Shown: one piece after another, positions 1-7,115 of the stretch
How positions within the stretch are numbered: the stretch's first letter is position 1
Layout of the letters: every line of letters starts with the position of its first letter
NCBI GenBank assembly: GCA_023395575.1
Contig: JAEWZA010000343.1
Coordinates: 1-15,967 of the forward strand
Direction: 5' to 3'
DNA from: Bacillota bacterium
GTDB taxonomy: Bacteria > Bacillota > Clostridia > Acetivibrionales > DSM-1351
DNA length: 15,967 bases
Position numbers and translations under genes: made by a program
Notes under the pieces: generated by a model
Database searches by the model: none
Told to the model about the DNA's origin: nothing
What the model saw: only the letters and a program-made list of their open reading frames with translations

Positions 1-74
1 CGCCGTGTACCGAACGGTATGCACGGTGCTGTGAGAGGTCGGGAATTAAAATAATTAATTCCCTCCTACTCGAT
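1..74 (+). mobile_element. 3' end of a group II intron (domains V and VI)
   Basis: Only the ribozyme tail is in the window. Domain V folds as 1-7 with 22-28 and 8-11 with 16-19, closing a GAAC loop at 12-15, with the expected two-base bulge (20-21) on the 3' side. Domain VI pairs 41-49 with 55-63 above a lower helix (33-38 with 65-71) in which A68 is the only unpaired base; that is the branch-point adenosine, seven bases from the end if the intron ends GAT at 74. Domain V begins with CGC rather than AGC, and a T-run follows the intron. Both are reminiscent of class C introns, which insert behind terminator hairpins; the class is inference. The reverse transcriptase/maturase, if any, would lie upstream, outside the window. 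Confidence 0.85.
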
Positions 75-119
75 TTTTTATAGAAACCAGATGAGCTAGT
101 AAGAATTGACTAATTCATT

Positions 120-1376
120 TCATTGATTCTCCATATCATTAATATTCATTTGTCGTGTATGAATTGTATGGCTCCATTCTTTGTTGTCCTTTTCTAAAAA
201 GCCCTGAATGGTGATGGGTACCCATGTAAGACAGTAAAATGGATATATTATAAACCCAAAGAGGGCTTTTAGGTTGAATTTCTTTTCTGCCAAAATTATT
301 ATAGGTCCATAAAACATTTGAAATATACCCATAAGATACCATACCTCTACAGGAAATACATACTGAATGCTGAAAAGAGGAAATTCTGGGTATACAGTCT
401 GGACCCACAGCATTAATGTCATTAAACCTACAAATACAAATCTGATAGGCTGGAATAAATATAGTGCACAGTCAAGGGAGACAAGATCACCTTGTGAAAA
501 TGCCTGTCTGAACAGAGGAGAGAGATATTTGCTGGCACAGTCCGCATGGCCCTGCATCCAGCGTTTACGCTGTTTCCAAGACTGCTTGAAGGTTAATGGC
601 TTTTCATCGTAGACCACTGCTTGATGTGCCCATGAAATTTTGATTCCGTTTAATGCAAGTTTCATAGTGTATTCAAGATCTTCTGTCAAGCAGGTAGCAC
701 CCCATTTGAGTTCTTTCAAAACAGTGGTGTCTATACAAAAACCAGTTCCGCAAAGGCTGCAGCTTAGCTTTAGATAATACCTGGGCAGCTGAAAAATACG
801 GTTTGACAGCCAAAAGGCAATGGAATACGAACACGTAATCCAGCTGTCATAAGGATTTTTGCTGTCGATATAGCCCTGAACAACTTTATGTCCTTTGCAA
901 AGCTGTTTATTCATTTCCAAAAGAAAATTTGTTGAAACAAGGTTGTCAGCATCAAAAATAGCAATTGCGTCGTATTGACGATTCATTTTAAATATTCTAT
1001 CAAACATCCATTCTAATGCATGGCCTTTTCCTTTTTGAGATTCATTTTCTCGGATATGTACCTTTGCACCTAGAGCTTGAGCTATTTTAGCGGTGTTATC
1101 AGTACAGTTATCAGCAATTACAAATATATCATATAAGTGTCGAGGGTAACTCAATTTTAATAGACTATCTATAATATTGCTAATCACCAATTCCTCATTA
1201 TGAGCAGCAACCACAAGGGCAAAGCTTTTTTCAGGAACTATTTCATTACCATCTTTTTCTTTTCTTTTTATCCATCCAAATATAGATATTCCCGCGAAAT
1301 AACAGCCTGCCACAAAAATAACTATCTGAATAATCTCACTTACATAAAAACTGATATAGTAAAATATTGTTTCCAT
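120..1376 (-). CDS. Family 2 processive membrane glycosyltransferase
   Basis: 418 residues. It should transfer sugar from a nucleotide sugar to a growing polysaccharide at the inner face of the membrane. One N-terminal membrane segment (about 15-35) precedes a GT-A domain with VVAAHNEE (55-62), ADNCTDNT (88-95), FDADN (141-145, the metal-binding Asp pair), TED (231-233, likely catalytic Asp) and QRKRW (269-273), the QxxRW signature of processive enzymes. Three or more hydrophobic segments follow (about 310-328, 346-365, 372-392). ATG at 1376 is chosen because GGAGG at 1382-1386 sits five bases before it; a TTG at 1388 overlaps that site. It is transcribed divergently from the GH15 gene, with 198 bp between. 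Cellulose, hyaluronan or poly-N-acetylglucosamine type products cannot be told apart here, and no partner subunit is adjacent. Confidence 0.88.
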   Translation of the reverse strand: METIFYYISFYVSEIIQIVIFVAGCYFAGISIFGWIKRKEKDGNEIVPEKSFALVVAAHNEELVISNIIDSLLKLSYPRHLYDIFVIADNCTDNTAKIAQALGAKVHIRENESQKGKGHALEWMFDRIFKMNRQYDAIAIFDADNLVSTNFLLEMNKQLCKGHKVVQGYIDSKNPYDSWITCSYSIAFWLSNRIFQLPRYYLKLSCSLCGTGFCIDTTVLKELKWGATCLTEDLEYTMKLALNGIKISWAHQAVVYDEKPLTFKQSWKQRKRWMQGHADCASKYLSPLFRQAFSQGDLVSLDCALYLFQPIRFVFVGLMTLMLWVQTVYPEFPLFSIQYVFPVEVWYLMGIFQMFYGPIIILAEKKFNLKALFGFIIYPFYCLTWVPITIQGFLEKDNKEWSHTIHTRQMNINDMENQ

Positions 1377-1574
1377 CAAATCCTCCAAATAAATGTTTGT
1401 ACTGCTTAATAGTTTGCTCTAAAAATGGAAAAATATTTATGTTATAATAAACTTATGCTAATTTGAATATTAAGAAGTGAAATTACTTTAACGGAATATA
1501 TATTTATTTAGCTGTTATAATTATTAAAGTTTTAAAGTGCTTATTTCGCAGGATTATACTTCGTGGAGGTTATA

Positions 1575-3509
1575 ATGCAAAAATCATATTATAATAATGC
1601 AATTGTTGGTAATTCATCAATGCTGGTTTGTTTAAGTGAAAAAAGTGAATTACTTAGATTATTTTGGCCGAACATTGATTATTTACAGCAATTTGACAAG
1701 ATGTTATGCGGTATCTTTATAAAAAACAAGAATGGAAGCACAGTGTGGCTCAATGATCAACGTTGTGAGCATAATCAGGAATATTTACAGGATTCTAATA
1801 TTGTTAAGAGTACTATAACAAATGCTGTTGATGGTTATAAGGTTATATTGTATGACTTTGTACACCCTGATAAGGATGTGCTTGTAAGAAGATTTGAGAT
1901 AAAGAACATATCAAATGAGCAAAAGGAATTGGGCTTTGTTGCTTTTTCAGCTGCGACAAGTGCGGATACTGACATTGCATGTTCTTTGTTTGACTTTAAC
2001 AATGAGGCTTTAATTCACTACAGGAGCAATAATTATATCTCTTTATTCTCAGATAATCCTGCCTTACAGTTTCAAATAGGTAACAATGCCAATGAGGCTG
2101 CTGTAAATACATACCTTTTTGGTAAGGATGATATAGGCATGATGAAGGACGCTGCGGTATCATGGGATATAGGTAAGTTTGTAAAAAATGAGACTAAATA
2201 TTTTAATCTATATATTACCGCAAGCAGTAATTTAAAATCAGCTAAAAATTTAATAAAAGAAGTTAGAAAAATTGGAGCTTTAACTATTTTCAATGAGACT
2301 GAACAATATTGGAAGGACTTTTTACACAAGGCAAAGGAATTAAAATCAGGAAACGACAGGCTGGATATTTTGTATAAGAGGTCATTATTGGTATTTAGGC
2401 TAATGTATGATAAAAAAAGCGGAGGCTTGTTAGCAGCACCTGAGATTGATGAATATTTCACAAAGTGCGGTAGGTACGCATATTGTTGGGGTAGAGATGC
2501 CGCCTTTATTACAGGAGCATTGGATATAGCTGGTCTAAATGAATGTGTTGACAACTTTTATAAATGGGCTGTTAGTGTACAAGATGAAGACGGAAGCTGG
2601 CAGCAAAGATATCATATGGATGGAAATTTAGCACCCTGCTGGGGGTTGCAGGTAGACGAAACTGGAACCTTACTATGGGGGATGCTTAATCATTATAATT
2701 ATGTTAAAAGAATAGAGTTCCTGCAATATGTATGGGATAGTGTTGTGGCTGGTGCTGAATTCTTAATTAAATTTATTGACGCAGATACTGGTCTACCTAA
2801 GCCTAGCTTTGATTTGTGGGAAGAAAGATTTGGAGAACATGCTTATTCCTCTGCTGCAGTATATGCAGGACTTAATTCGGCTGTTGAAATTGCTAAAATT
2901 TTAGGCAAGTCAGGTGGACAGTATGTCAAATGGTATGAGAGTGCAAAAAGTATAAAGCAAGCAATTGTTAAGTATTTTTGGAAGGAAGATTATAAGCGAT
3001 TTATTAGAAGTGTCAGAGTAAAATTAAACGGATGGGGACCTGAACCCTCTCAAAGTACTACAATGATTGAAATAAATCCAAAGGGTTATATGAGAGATGT
3101 TACTTTGGAGGATTGGAAGGTAGATGTAAGCTTAGTGGGATTAAGTATTCCATTTGATGTATTTGATGCCAATGATATTATGATTAAGGATACTGTTTTA
3201 CTAATTGAACAGGTATTGACCTCAGATGGAGTCGGAGGAATAAAGAGATATGAAAATGACTCATATATTGGTGGGAATCCTTGGGTGCTTACTACACTGT
3301 GGGTTGCTTTATATCATGCGAAAACAGGCAATTATACAAAAGCCAAGGAATATCTGTATTGGGCTGCTGATTCAAAGACAGAAATGGGTTTGCTGCCTGA
3401 ACAGCGTAATAAATATACTGGAAAGCCCGATTGGGTAATACCTCTTACATGGTCTCATGCAATGTATGTTCATGTGCTTTCAGAGCTTGTAAAGGCTGGG
3501 GTAATATAA
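1575..3509 (+). CDS. Glycoside hydrolase family 15 (glucoamylase-like)
   Basis: 644 residues. GH15 enzymes are inverting exo-hydrolases releasing glucose from alpha-glucans or related glucosides; some members cleave trehalose. No signal peptide, so probably cytoplasmic, acting on storage or imported glucans. An N-terminal beta-sandwich-like region (about 1-240) precedes the (alpha/alpha)6-barrel. In the barrel, CWGRDAAF (304-311) lines the active site, DLWEERFGEH (413-422) supplies the general acid (E416 or E417), and LLPEQ (606-610) the base E609, followed by the expected PLTWSHAMYV stretch. Length and both catalytic glutamates fit an intact bacterial glucoamylase-type enzyme. ATG at 1575 has GGAGG at 1565-1569; an upstream GTG at 1563 would overlap that site. 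No strong terminator is seen before radA, 163 bp away, although an imperfect hairpin sits near 3552-3588. Confidence 0.9.
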   Translation: MQKSYYNNAIVGNSSMLVCLSEKSELLRLFWPNIDYLQQFDKMLCGIFIKNKNGSTVWLNDQRCEHNQEYLQDSNIVKSTITNAVDGYKVILYDFVHPDKDVLVRRFEIKNISNEQKELGFVAFSAATSADTDIACSLFDFNNEALIHYRSNNYISLFSDNPALQFQIGNNANEAAVNTYLFGKDDIGMMKDAAVSWDIGKFVKNETKYFNLYITASSNLKSAKNLIKEVRKIGALTIFNETEQYWKDFLHKAKELKSGNDRLDILYKRSLLVFRLMYDKKSGGLLAAPEIDEYFTKCGRYAYCWGRDAAFITGALDIAGLNECVDNFYKWAVSVQDEDGSWQQRYHMDGNLAPCWGLQVDETGTLLWGMLNHYNYVKRIEFLQYVWDSVVAGAEFLIKFIDADTGLPKPSFDLWEERFGEHAYSSAAVYAGLNSAVEIAKILGKSGGQYVKWYESAKSIKQAIVKYFWKEDYKRFIRSVRVKLNGWGPEPSQSTTMIEINPKGYMRDVTLEDWKVDVSLVGLSIPFDVFDANDIMIKDTVLLIEQVLTSDGVGGIKRYENDSYIGGNPWVLTTLWVALYHAKTGNYTKAKEYLYWAADSKTEMGLLPEQRNKYTGKPDWVIPLTWSHAMYVHVLSELVKAGVI

Positions 3510-3672
3510 GAAGCAATATAAGAAGTCATAAAACAAATTTAATATCCCATGCCGATATACATTACTAATTCACGCAATTATTTCGGCAACAAACCATTGA
3601 TAAGTTAATCAACGATAGATTTTGAGGATGGAAAGTTAGTTATTAATGTGTAAAACTTATATAATATAGGAG

Positions 3673-5061
3673 TTGTTAATTATAAAAACCAAAACTGTTT
3701 TCAGATGCAGCAACTGTGGCTATGAAGCCTCCAAGTGGGTAGGCTGCTGTCCCGATTGTAACAAATGGAATACCCTTGAAGAAAAAACTGTAGAAGCTAA
3801 AAAGAACAAAGCTTCCTCAGCCAGAGTTGTTAAGAAGATTGCCCCATTAAGTGAGATAAAAGCCACAAACAGTGACCGTATACTTACCGGAATAAATGAG
3901 TTTAACAGAGTAATGGGTGGAGGAATAGTGAGGGACTCCATTACAATTATTACTGCAAAGCCTGGAGCTGGTAAGTCTACACTGCTTTTGCAGGTGGCAG
4001 GAGACGTTGCTGCAAAGGGCTATAAGGTGCTTTATGCCTCTGGCGAGGAAAGTGAGAGTCAGATAAAAAACAGGGCAGACAGGCTCTTTGATAAAATTGA
4101 AACAGGAGTATGGGTTTATTCAGATAACAGCATGGATAATGTTCTGGAAGTTGTCAGACAGATTGATCCCGATTTGGTGATAGTAGATAGTATACAAACC
4201 TTTGTTCTTGAGGAATTTCCTGGTTCTAGAGCTGGTTCCCCTACTCAAACTATGGAATGTGCAAATGAGTTGCTCAAGCTTGCGAAAGACCCCTCAAAGC
4301 CAAGGGCAGTATTCCTGGTTGGGCAAATGAATAAAAGTGAGGAAATAGCAGGTTTACGTGCGCTGGAACATCTAGTGGATGCTGTTTTGATATTAGATGG
4401 TGATAATGAAGAAGAATTGAGAGGGCTTTCTGTCTCAAAAAACAGATTTGGGAGTACTTGGGAGAGAGGATATTTTTCAATGACTGAAAATGGTCTTGTA
4501 TCAATAGATAATCCTTCAGAGTATTTTATGACAAGCAGGGATGAAAATGAAAGGGTTTCAGGAAGTGCATTAACTGTTGTTAAGGATGGTTCCAGACCTA
4601 TTATTGTAGAAATAGAAAGCTTGGTATCAAAGACTTTTACACCTTACCCATCTAGAATAGGTGAATGTGTTCGCCGAGAACAATTAAGTACTCTAATATC
4701 TATTCTTGAACAGAGAGGAAAAATATCTCTCTATGATAAGGATGTTGTTATCAAAACCACGGGAGGACTTAAATTCAAAGAGCAGACAGTAAATTTAGCC
4801 ATTATAATGAGTATAGTCTCTTCAGTACTTGACAAGGAAATACCAAACGACACAGCCTTTATTGCTGATGTGGGATTAACAGGTGAGCTGAAAAAGGTTC
4901 CATCATTAGAGCTTCGTATAAGAGAACTTGACAGAAGAGGTTTTAAAAGAGCTTATGTAGCAAAAAATACAATTACACGTACTTTGGATATTAAGAATGT
5001 TGAAGTGATAGAGCTAAAACTTCTTCAGGATGTTATAAGACATGTGTTTAATAAAGGATAA
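3673..5061 (+). CDS. radA: RadA/Sms DNA repair ATPase (divergent)
   Basis: 462 residues, normal length. RadA is a RecA-like ATPase/helicase that drives branch migration in recombination. Visible, numbering from the TTG: a C4 zinc finger (C12-C15, C26-C29), a P-loop AKPGAGKST (95-103), the RadA-specific KNRFG (256-260), and a Lon-like C-terminal domain ending in ADVGLTGELKKV. It is divergent: the first P-loop glycine is Ala (usually GDPGxGKST), and the segment after KNRFG reads YPSRIGECVRREQL, where RadA normally has an ATGxDxNR-like stretch. It could be a paralogue of a canonical RadA elsewhere. The start is uncertain: AGGAG (3668-3672) directly abuts TTG 3673, and an ATT at 3679 is better spaced. 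DisA, the usual downstream neighbour, is absent. Confidence 0.85.
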   Translation: MLIIKTKTVFRCSNCGYEASKWVGCCPDCNKWNTLEEKTVEAKKNKASSARVVKKIAPLSEIKATNSDRILTGINEFNRVMGGGIVRDSITIITAKPGAGKSTLLLQVAGDVAAKGYKVLYASGEESESQIKNRADRLFDKIETGVWVYSDNSMDNVLEVVRQIDPDLVIVDSIQTFVLEEFPGSRAGSPTQTMECANELLKLAKDPSKPRAVFLVGQMNKSEEIAGLRALEHLVDAVLILDGDNEEELRGLSVSKNRFGSTWERGYFSMTENGLVSIDNPSEYFMTSRDENERVSGSALTVVKDGSRPIIVEIESLVSKTFTPYPSRIGECVRREQLSTLISILEQRGKISLYDKDVVIKTTGGLKFKEQTVNLAIIMSIVSSVLDKEIPNDTAFIADVGLTGELKKVPSLELRIRELDRRGFKRAYVAKNTITRTLDIKNVEVIELKLLQDVIRHVFNKG

Positions 5062-5189
5062 CTTTGCACATGAAAATCTATTGGTGTGGTAGAATTATCA
5101 ATTATTAGGCTTTAAGCAGCATATTAACTACGAAGTTTGAATAAACAGCATAGATGCAAGTTTAAATATAGATTTAGGAGGGATGTAAA

Positions 5190-5696
5190 ATGCTCAAAAA
5201 GAGTGAATTGATAAGTGAAATGGTCAAATACTATGTAGGTGACATAAAAAGAATTAATCATTTTATGAAAGTGTACAGCTTTGCAAAAACAATTGGAGAG
5301 CTGGAAGGATTAGATAATGAAAAGCAGGAAATATTGGAAGTGGCAGCTATTGTACATGATATAGGAATAAAAGTCAGTGAGGAAAAATACAATTCCAGTG
5401 CGGGCAAATACCAAGAGCTTGAAGGTCCTGCAATTGCAAAGAAGCTGCTTGAGAGGCTTGGATTTGAGGATTTGCTTGCAGATAGAGTTTGTTTTCTTGT
5501 AGGGCATCATCATACATATACTGCTATCGATGATATTGATTTTCAAATTCTAGTTGAAGCTGATTTTTTAATTAATGTACATGAAGATGAAATATCAAAA
5601 GATTCAGTGTTAATATTAAGAGATAAATATTTTAAAACAAAAACTGGTAAGAGCTATTTGGATTTGATGTACCTGAATGAGAATCTTGAAAATTGA
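5190..5696 (+). CDS. Small HD-domain metal-dependent phosphohydrolase
   Basis: 168 residues, essentially a single HD domain. The metal-binding pattern is visible: H24, the H56-D57 doublet in AIVHDIG, the GHHH cluster (105-108) and D125 in VEAD. HD proteins hydrolyse phosphate esters, often of nucleotides; the substrate cannot be read from the sequence. The ATG has an excellent site, AGGAGGG at 5176-5182, seven bases upstream. A possible extended -10 (TGGTAGAAT, 5087-5095) sits in the 128-bp gap after radA, so it may have its own promoter. A hairpin terminator follows at 5714. It occupies the slot where clostridial relatives usually carry disA; a link to cyclic-di-AMP is speculation, since HD domains of this size have many substrates. 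Confidence 0.85.
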   Translation: MLKKSELISEMVKYYVGDIKRINHFMKVYSFAKTIGELEGLDNEKQEILEVAAIVHDIGIKVSEEKYNSSAGKYQELEGPAIAKKLLERLGFEDLLADRVCFLVGHHHTYTAIDDIDFQILVEADFLINVHEDEISKDSVLILRDKYFKTKTGKSYLDLMYLNENLEN

Positions 5697-5713
5697 TTTA
5701 AATAATAAAAAAC

Positions 5714-5742
5714 GAGCTAGACAAATAAAAATTGACTAGCTC
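5714..5742. terminator. Bidirectional intrinsic terminator
   Basis: Arms 5714-5724 and 5732-5742 pair over 11 positions with one mismatch around a 7-nt loop. On the minus strand the stem is followed by GTTTTTTATT, a good U-tract for the gene ending at 5806; on the plus strand TGTTTGTTA follows, a weaker tract for the HD gene ending at 5696. It lies between the convergent 3' ends. Confidence 0.75.
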
Positions 5743-5805
5743 TGTTTGTTATCCTACTCTAATGACTTATACTTCAAATAGGTATATTTTGAAAATACAA
5801 GCTTT

Positions 5806-6201
5806 TTACCTCAAGTTGTATTTTCCAAGCATACGTATTCTATCATTTTCCTTGATAATAATATCATATAGGTTTAAATCAAGTGCATTGCATATGGATG
5901 CCAAGTAAAATACATTTCTTCCGATATCTCTTTCAATAGCATCTCTGCAATTTTCACACAAGCTACCTTCGATATGGCTTTCCACAGAATTTTTCATTTC
6001 GTCAAAACTAGCGTCATCAGGGATTTCCTGCTTATGTGCGGAAATTGTCATGCAACCGCATTGTGTAACGGTCTTTATAATTGCCCTATTAACTCTGGAA
6101 TTTGAATCCTGATATTTCGTAATCAAATCAAGTATACTTTTATTTCTAATAAGTAATTCCTGTGCAGTGTATTGAAAATCATCAATAAGCATATCTTTCA
6201 T
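5806..6201 (-). CDS. Small helical protein with CxC and CxxC motifs (DUF1573-labelled family?)
   Basis: 131 residues, function unknown. I recall clostridial proteins of this type, encoded between disA and carD, being labelled DUF1573; that label is from memory. The chain is predicted mostly helical. Visible cysteines are C48 and C50 (QCGC), C82 and C85 (CENC) and C104, enough for a metal site. The C-terminal half, AIERDIGRNVFYLASICNAL (88-107) then LGKYN, resembles the last helices of MazG-type nucleotide pyrophosphohydrolases, but the acidic metal residue expected after the glycine is Arg/Asn, so MazG-type catalysis is doubtful. ATG 6201 has AGGTGA five bases upstream; a GTG at 6210 overlaps that site. 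It is transcribed against its neighbours from a consensus promoter at 6235-6264. Confidence 0.8.
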   Translation of the reverse strand: MKDMLIDDFQYTAQELLIRNKSILDLITKYQDSNSRVNRAIIKTVTQCGCMTISAHKQEIPDDASFDEMKNSVESHIEGSLCENCRDAIERDIGRNVFYLASICNALDLNLYDIIIKENDRIRMLGKYNLR

Positions 6202-6234
6202 ATGATTCACCTCAGTATTTAGATGTCTAGTCTA

Positions 6235-6264
6235 ATTATACGTTCTTACTAGAGGTTATGTCAA
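6235..6264 (-). promoter_or_regulatory. Consensus sigma-A promoter for the 5806-6201 gene
   Basis: On the minus strand, TTGACA (6264-6259), an 18-nt spacer and TATAAT (6240-6235) match both vegetative hexamers perfectly. A transcript would start near 6228, giving a 5' leader of about 27 nt with the ribosome site. A 10-bp near-palindrome TAGATGTCTA (6220-6229) lies at the start site and might bind a regulator. Confidence 0.75.
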
Positions 6265-6320
6265 ATAAAAACAATGGATTAACAAAATATAATTTCCGCA
6301 AATATTATTGTGACTATTTT

Positions 6321-6349
6321 TTGACATTGCAAATTCTTTGTAGTATACT
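6321..6349 (+). promoter_or_regulatory. Consensus sigma-A promoter with no adjacent gene
   Basis: TTGACA (6321-6326), a 17-nt spacer and TATACT (6344-6349) form a strong vegetative promoter, with initiation expected near 6356. An intrinsic terminator lies only 25-50 nt further on and the next gene, carD, starts at 7116. It therefore drives either a very short RNA or a terminator-gated leader. Confidence 0.7.
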
Positions 6350-6380
6350 AAAATTAATAGAAATAAATACGTAGCTAATC

Positions 6381-6411
6381 AAACGCACTCAATGTTTTAT
6401 GGTGCGTTTTT
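6381..6411 (+). terminator. Intrinsic terminator or attenuator behind the orphan promoter
   Basis: AAACGCAC (6381-6388) pairs perfectly with GTGCGTTT (6402-6409) across a 13-nt loop, and the T-run ends at 6411. The U-tract is only on the plus strand, and no plus-strand gene ends nearby: the gene to the left is transcribed away. It should stop transcripts from the 6321 promoter after about 55 nt. Confidence 0.65.
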
Positions 6412-6866
6412 AATATTATATTCATTAACATCTTTAATAAGTCAATTATGGTTTAAGCCTTTGCCCTCAACAGCTCCAGAAATTTTAAACATGTTTTGTT
6501 ATTGAGAGTTAGAAGGGTATACAAATATTAGTGTTCCTTCCAAATTGTGTAGGTTCACAAGTAGGCAAACCAAATTCTAGCGGCTAAAGTGGGTGTGTTC
6601 TAAGTATCAAGCTTGAAAAATAGTCTTAGCAAGTGCAATGTGTTTTCGAGCTTTTCTATAGAAAGCTTGCCATTTCTAGCAGGTAGGTTGGTGTTTAGGC
6701 TAGTTTCAAGACTCAAGCTCAATAGATAGATTATTGCTTTTAGCTGGGTAGTATTGACTTTGGATTAACATAAGTGGTTCATAATTAATTCAACATGACC
6801 TGGGGTTTAGTACATAATATTTGCTTGCTGACTTAAAATTTACAAAAGAAAATAAATATTAAGATA
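6412..6866. other. Gene-free intergenic stretch, noticeably less A-rich
   Basis: No convincing reading frame on either strand; stops are frequent in all frames checked. The composition (more G and C, e.g. 6551-6720) differs from the neighbouring spacers. Local hairpins exist at 6512-6540 (ten pairs, one bulge) and as a 19-bp imperfect palindrome at 6649-6667 around TCTATAGA. I recognise no signature of RNase P, SRP RNA, tmRNA or a known riboswitch. It may be a decayed gene, an unrecognised RNA or plain spacer. Confidence 0.4.
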
Positions 6867-6896
6867 TTGTTGTGGTGGGGTATCACACCTTACAAT
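6867..6896 (+). promoter_or_regulatory. Candidate promoter for the carD operon
   Basis: TTGTTG (6867-6872), 18 nt, TACAAT (6891-6896). Both hexamers are imperfect. A transcript starting near 6903 would have a leader of about 210 nt before carD. Confidence 0.35.
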
Positions 6897-6902
6897 AACT
6901 CG

Positions 6903-7115
6903 ATTATTAAATAAGTTAAAAGGTTTTCATTACGGCTTGATTGTTTTAACAAATAAAGTGGAAGGTTAGCGCCATAGATTGAATGCTTTACAATAAGCAA
7001 AGGCGTGGAGTTTTTCCATCTGCAGCATATTTGTTTTTTCAAAAAGAAAGCAGTGTGGATGTTCTCCATAGAGTGTTTCACCAATTTTGTGTCGAAAGAG
7101 AGTGTGGAGGTTACT
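6903..7115 (+). promoter_or_regulatory. Possible structured 5' leader of carD
   Basis: Several short helices occur in series: GTTAAAA with TTTTAAC closing about 6915-6950, a two-tier stem CGCC/GGCG enclosing GCTT/AAGC at about 6970-7005, TGGA/TCCA around TTTTT near 7008-7020, CTGC/GCAG enclosing T5/A5 at about 7020-7053, and TGGA/TCCA near 7057-7069. No known riboswitch consensus was recognised. The ribosome site TGGAGG (7105-7110) lies outside these helices. An open frame extends carD upstream to 7005, but its peptide does not resemble CarD. Confidence 0.3.

Noticed and set aside
2072..2554. 160-residue open frame on the minus strand inside the GH15 gene
   Set aside because: It is antisense to a well-supported catalytic domain, has no ribosome site and resembles no protein.
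6649..6667. 19-bp near-palindrome around TCTATAGA as an attachment or recombination site
   Set aside because: No integrase, no target duplication and no second copy in the window.
7005..7115. N-terminal extension of carD by 37 residues
   Set aside because: The extension is not CarD-like, and ATG 7116 has an ideal ribosome site and matches the family start.
6412..7115. Known structured RNA (RNase P, SRP RNA, tmRNA, 6S, T-box, c-di-GMP or c-di-AMP riboswitch)
   Set aside because: None of the conserved core sequences of these families could be found by eye.
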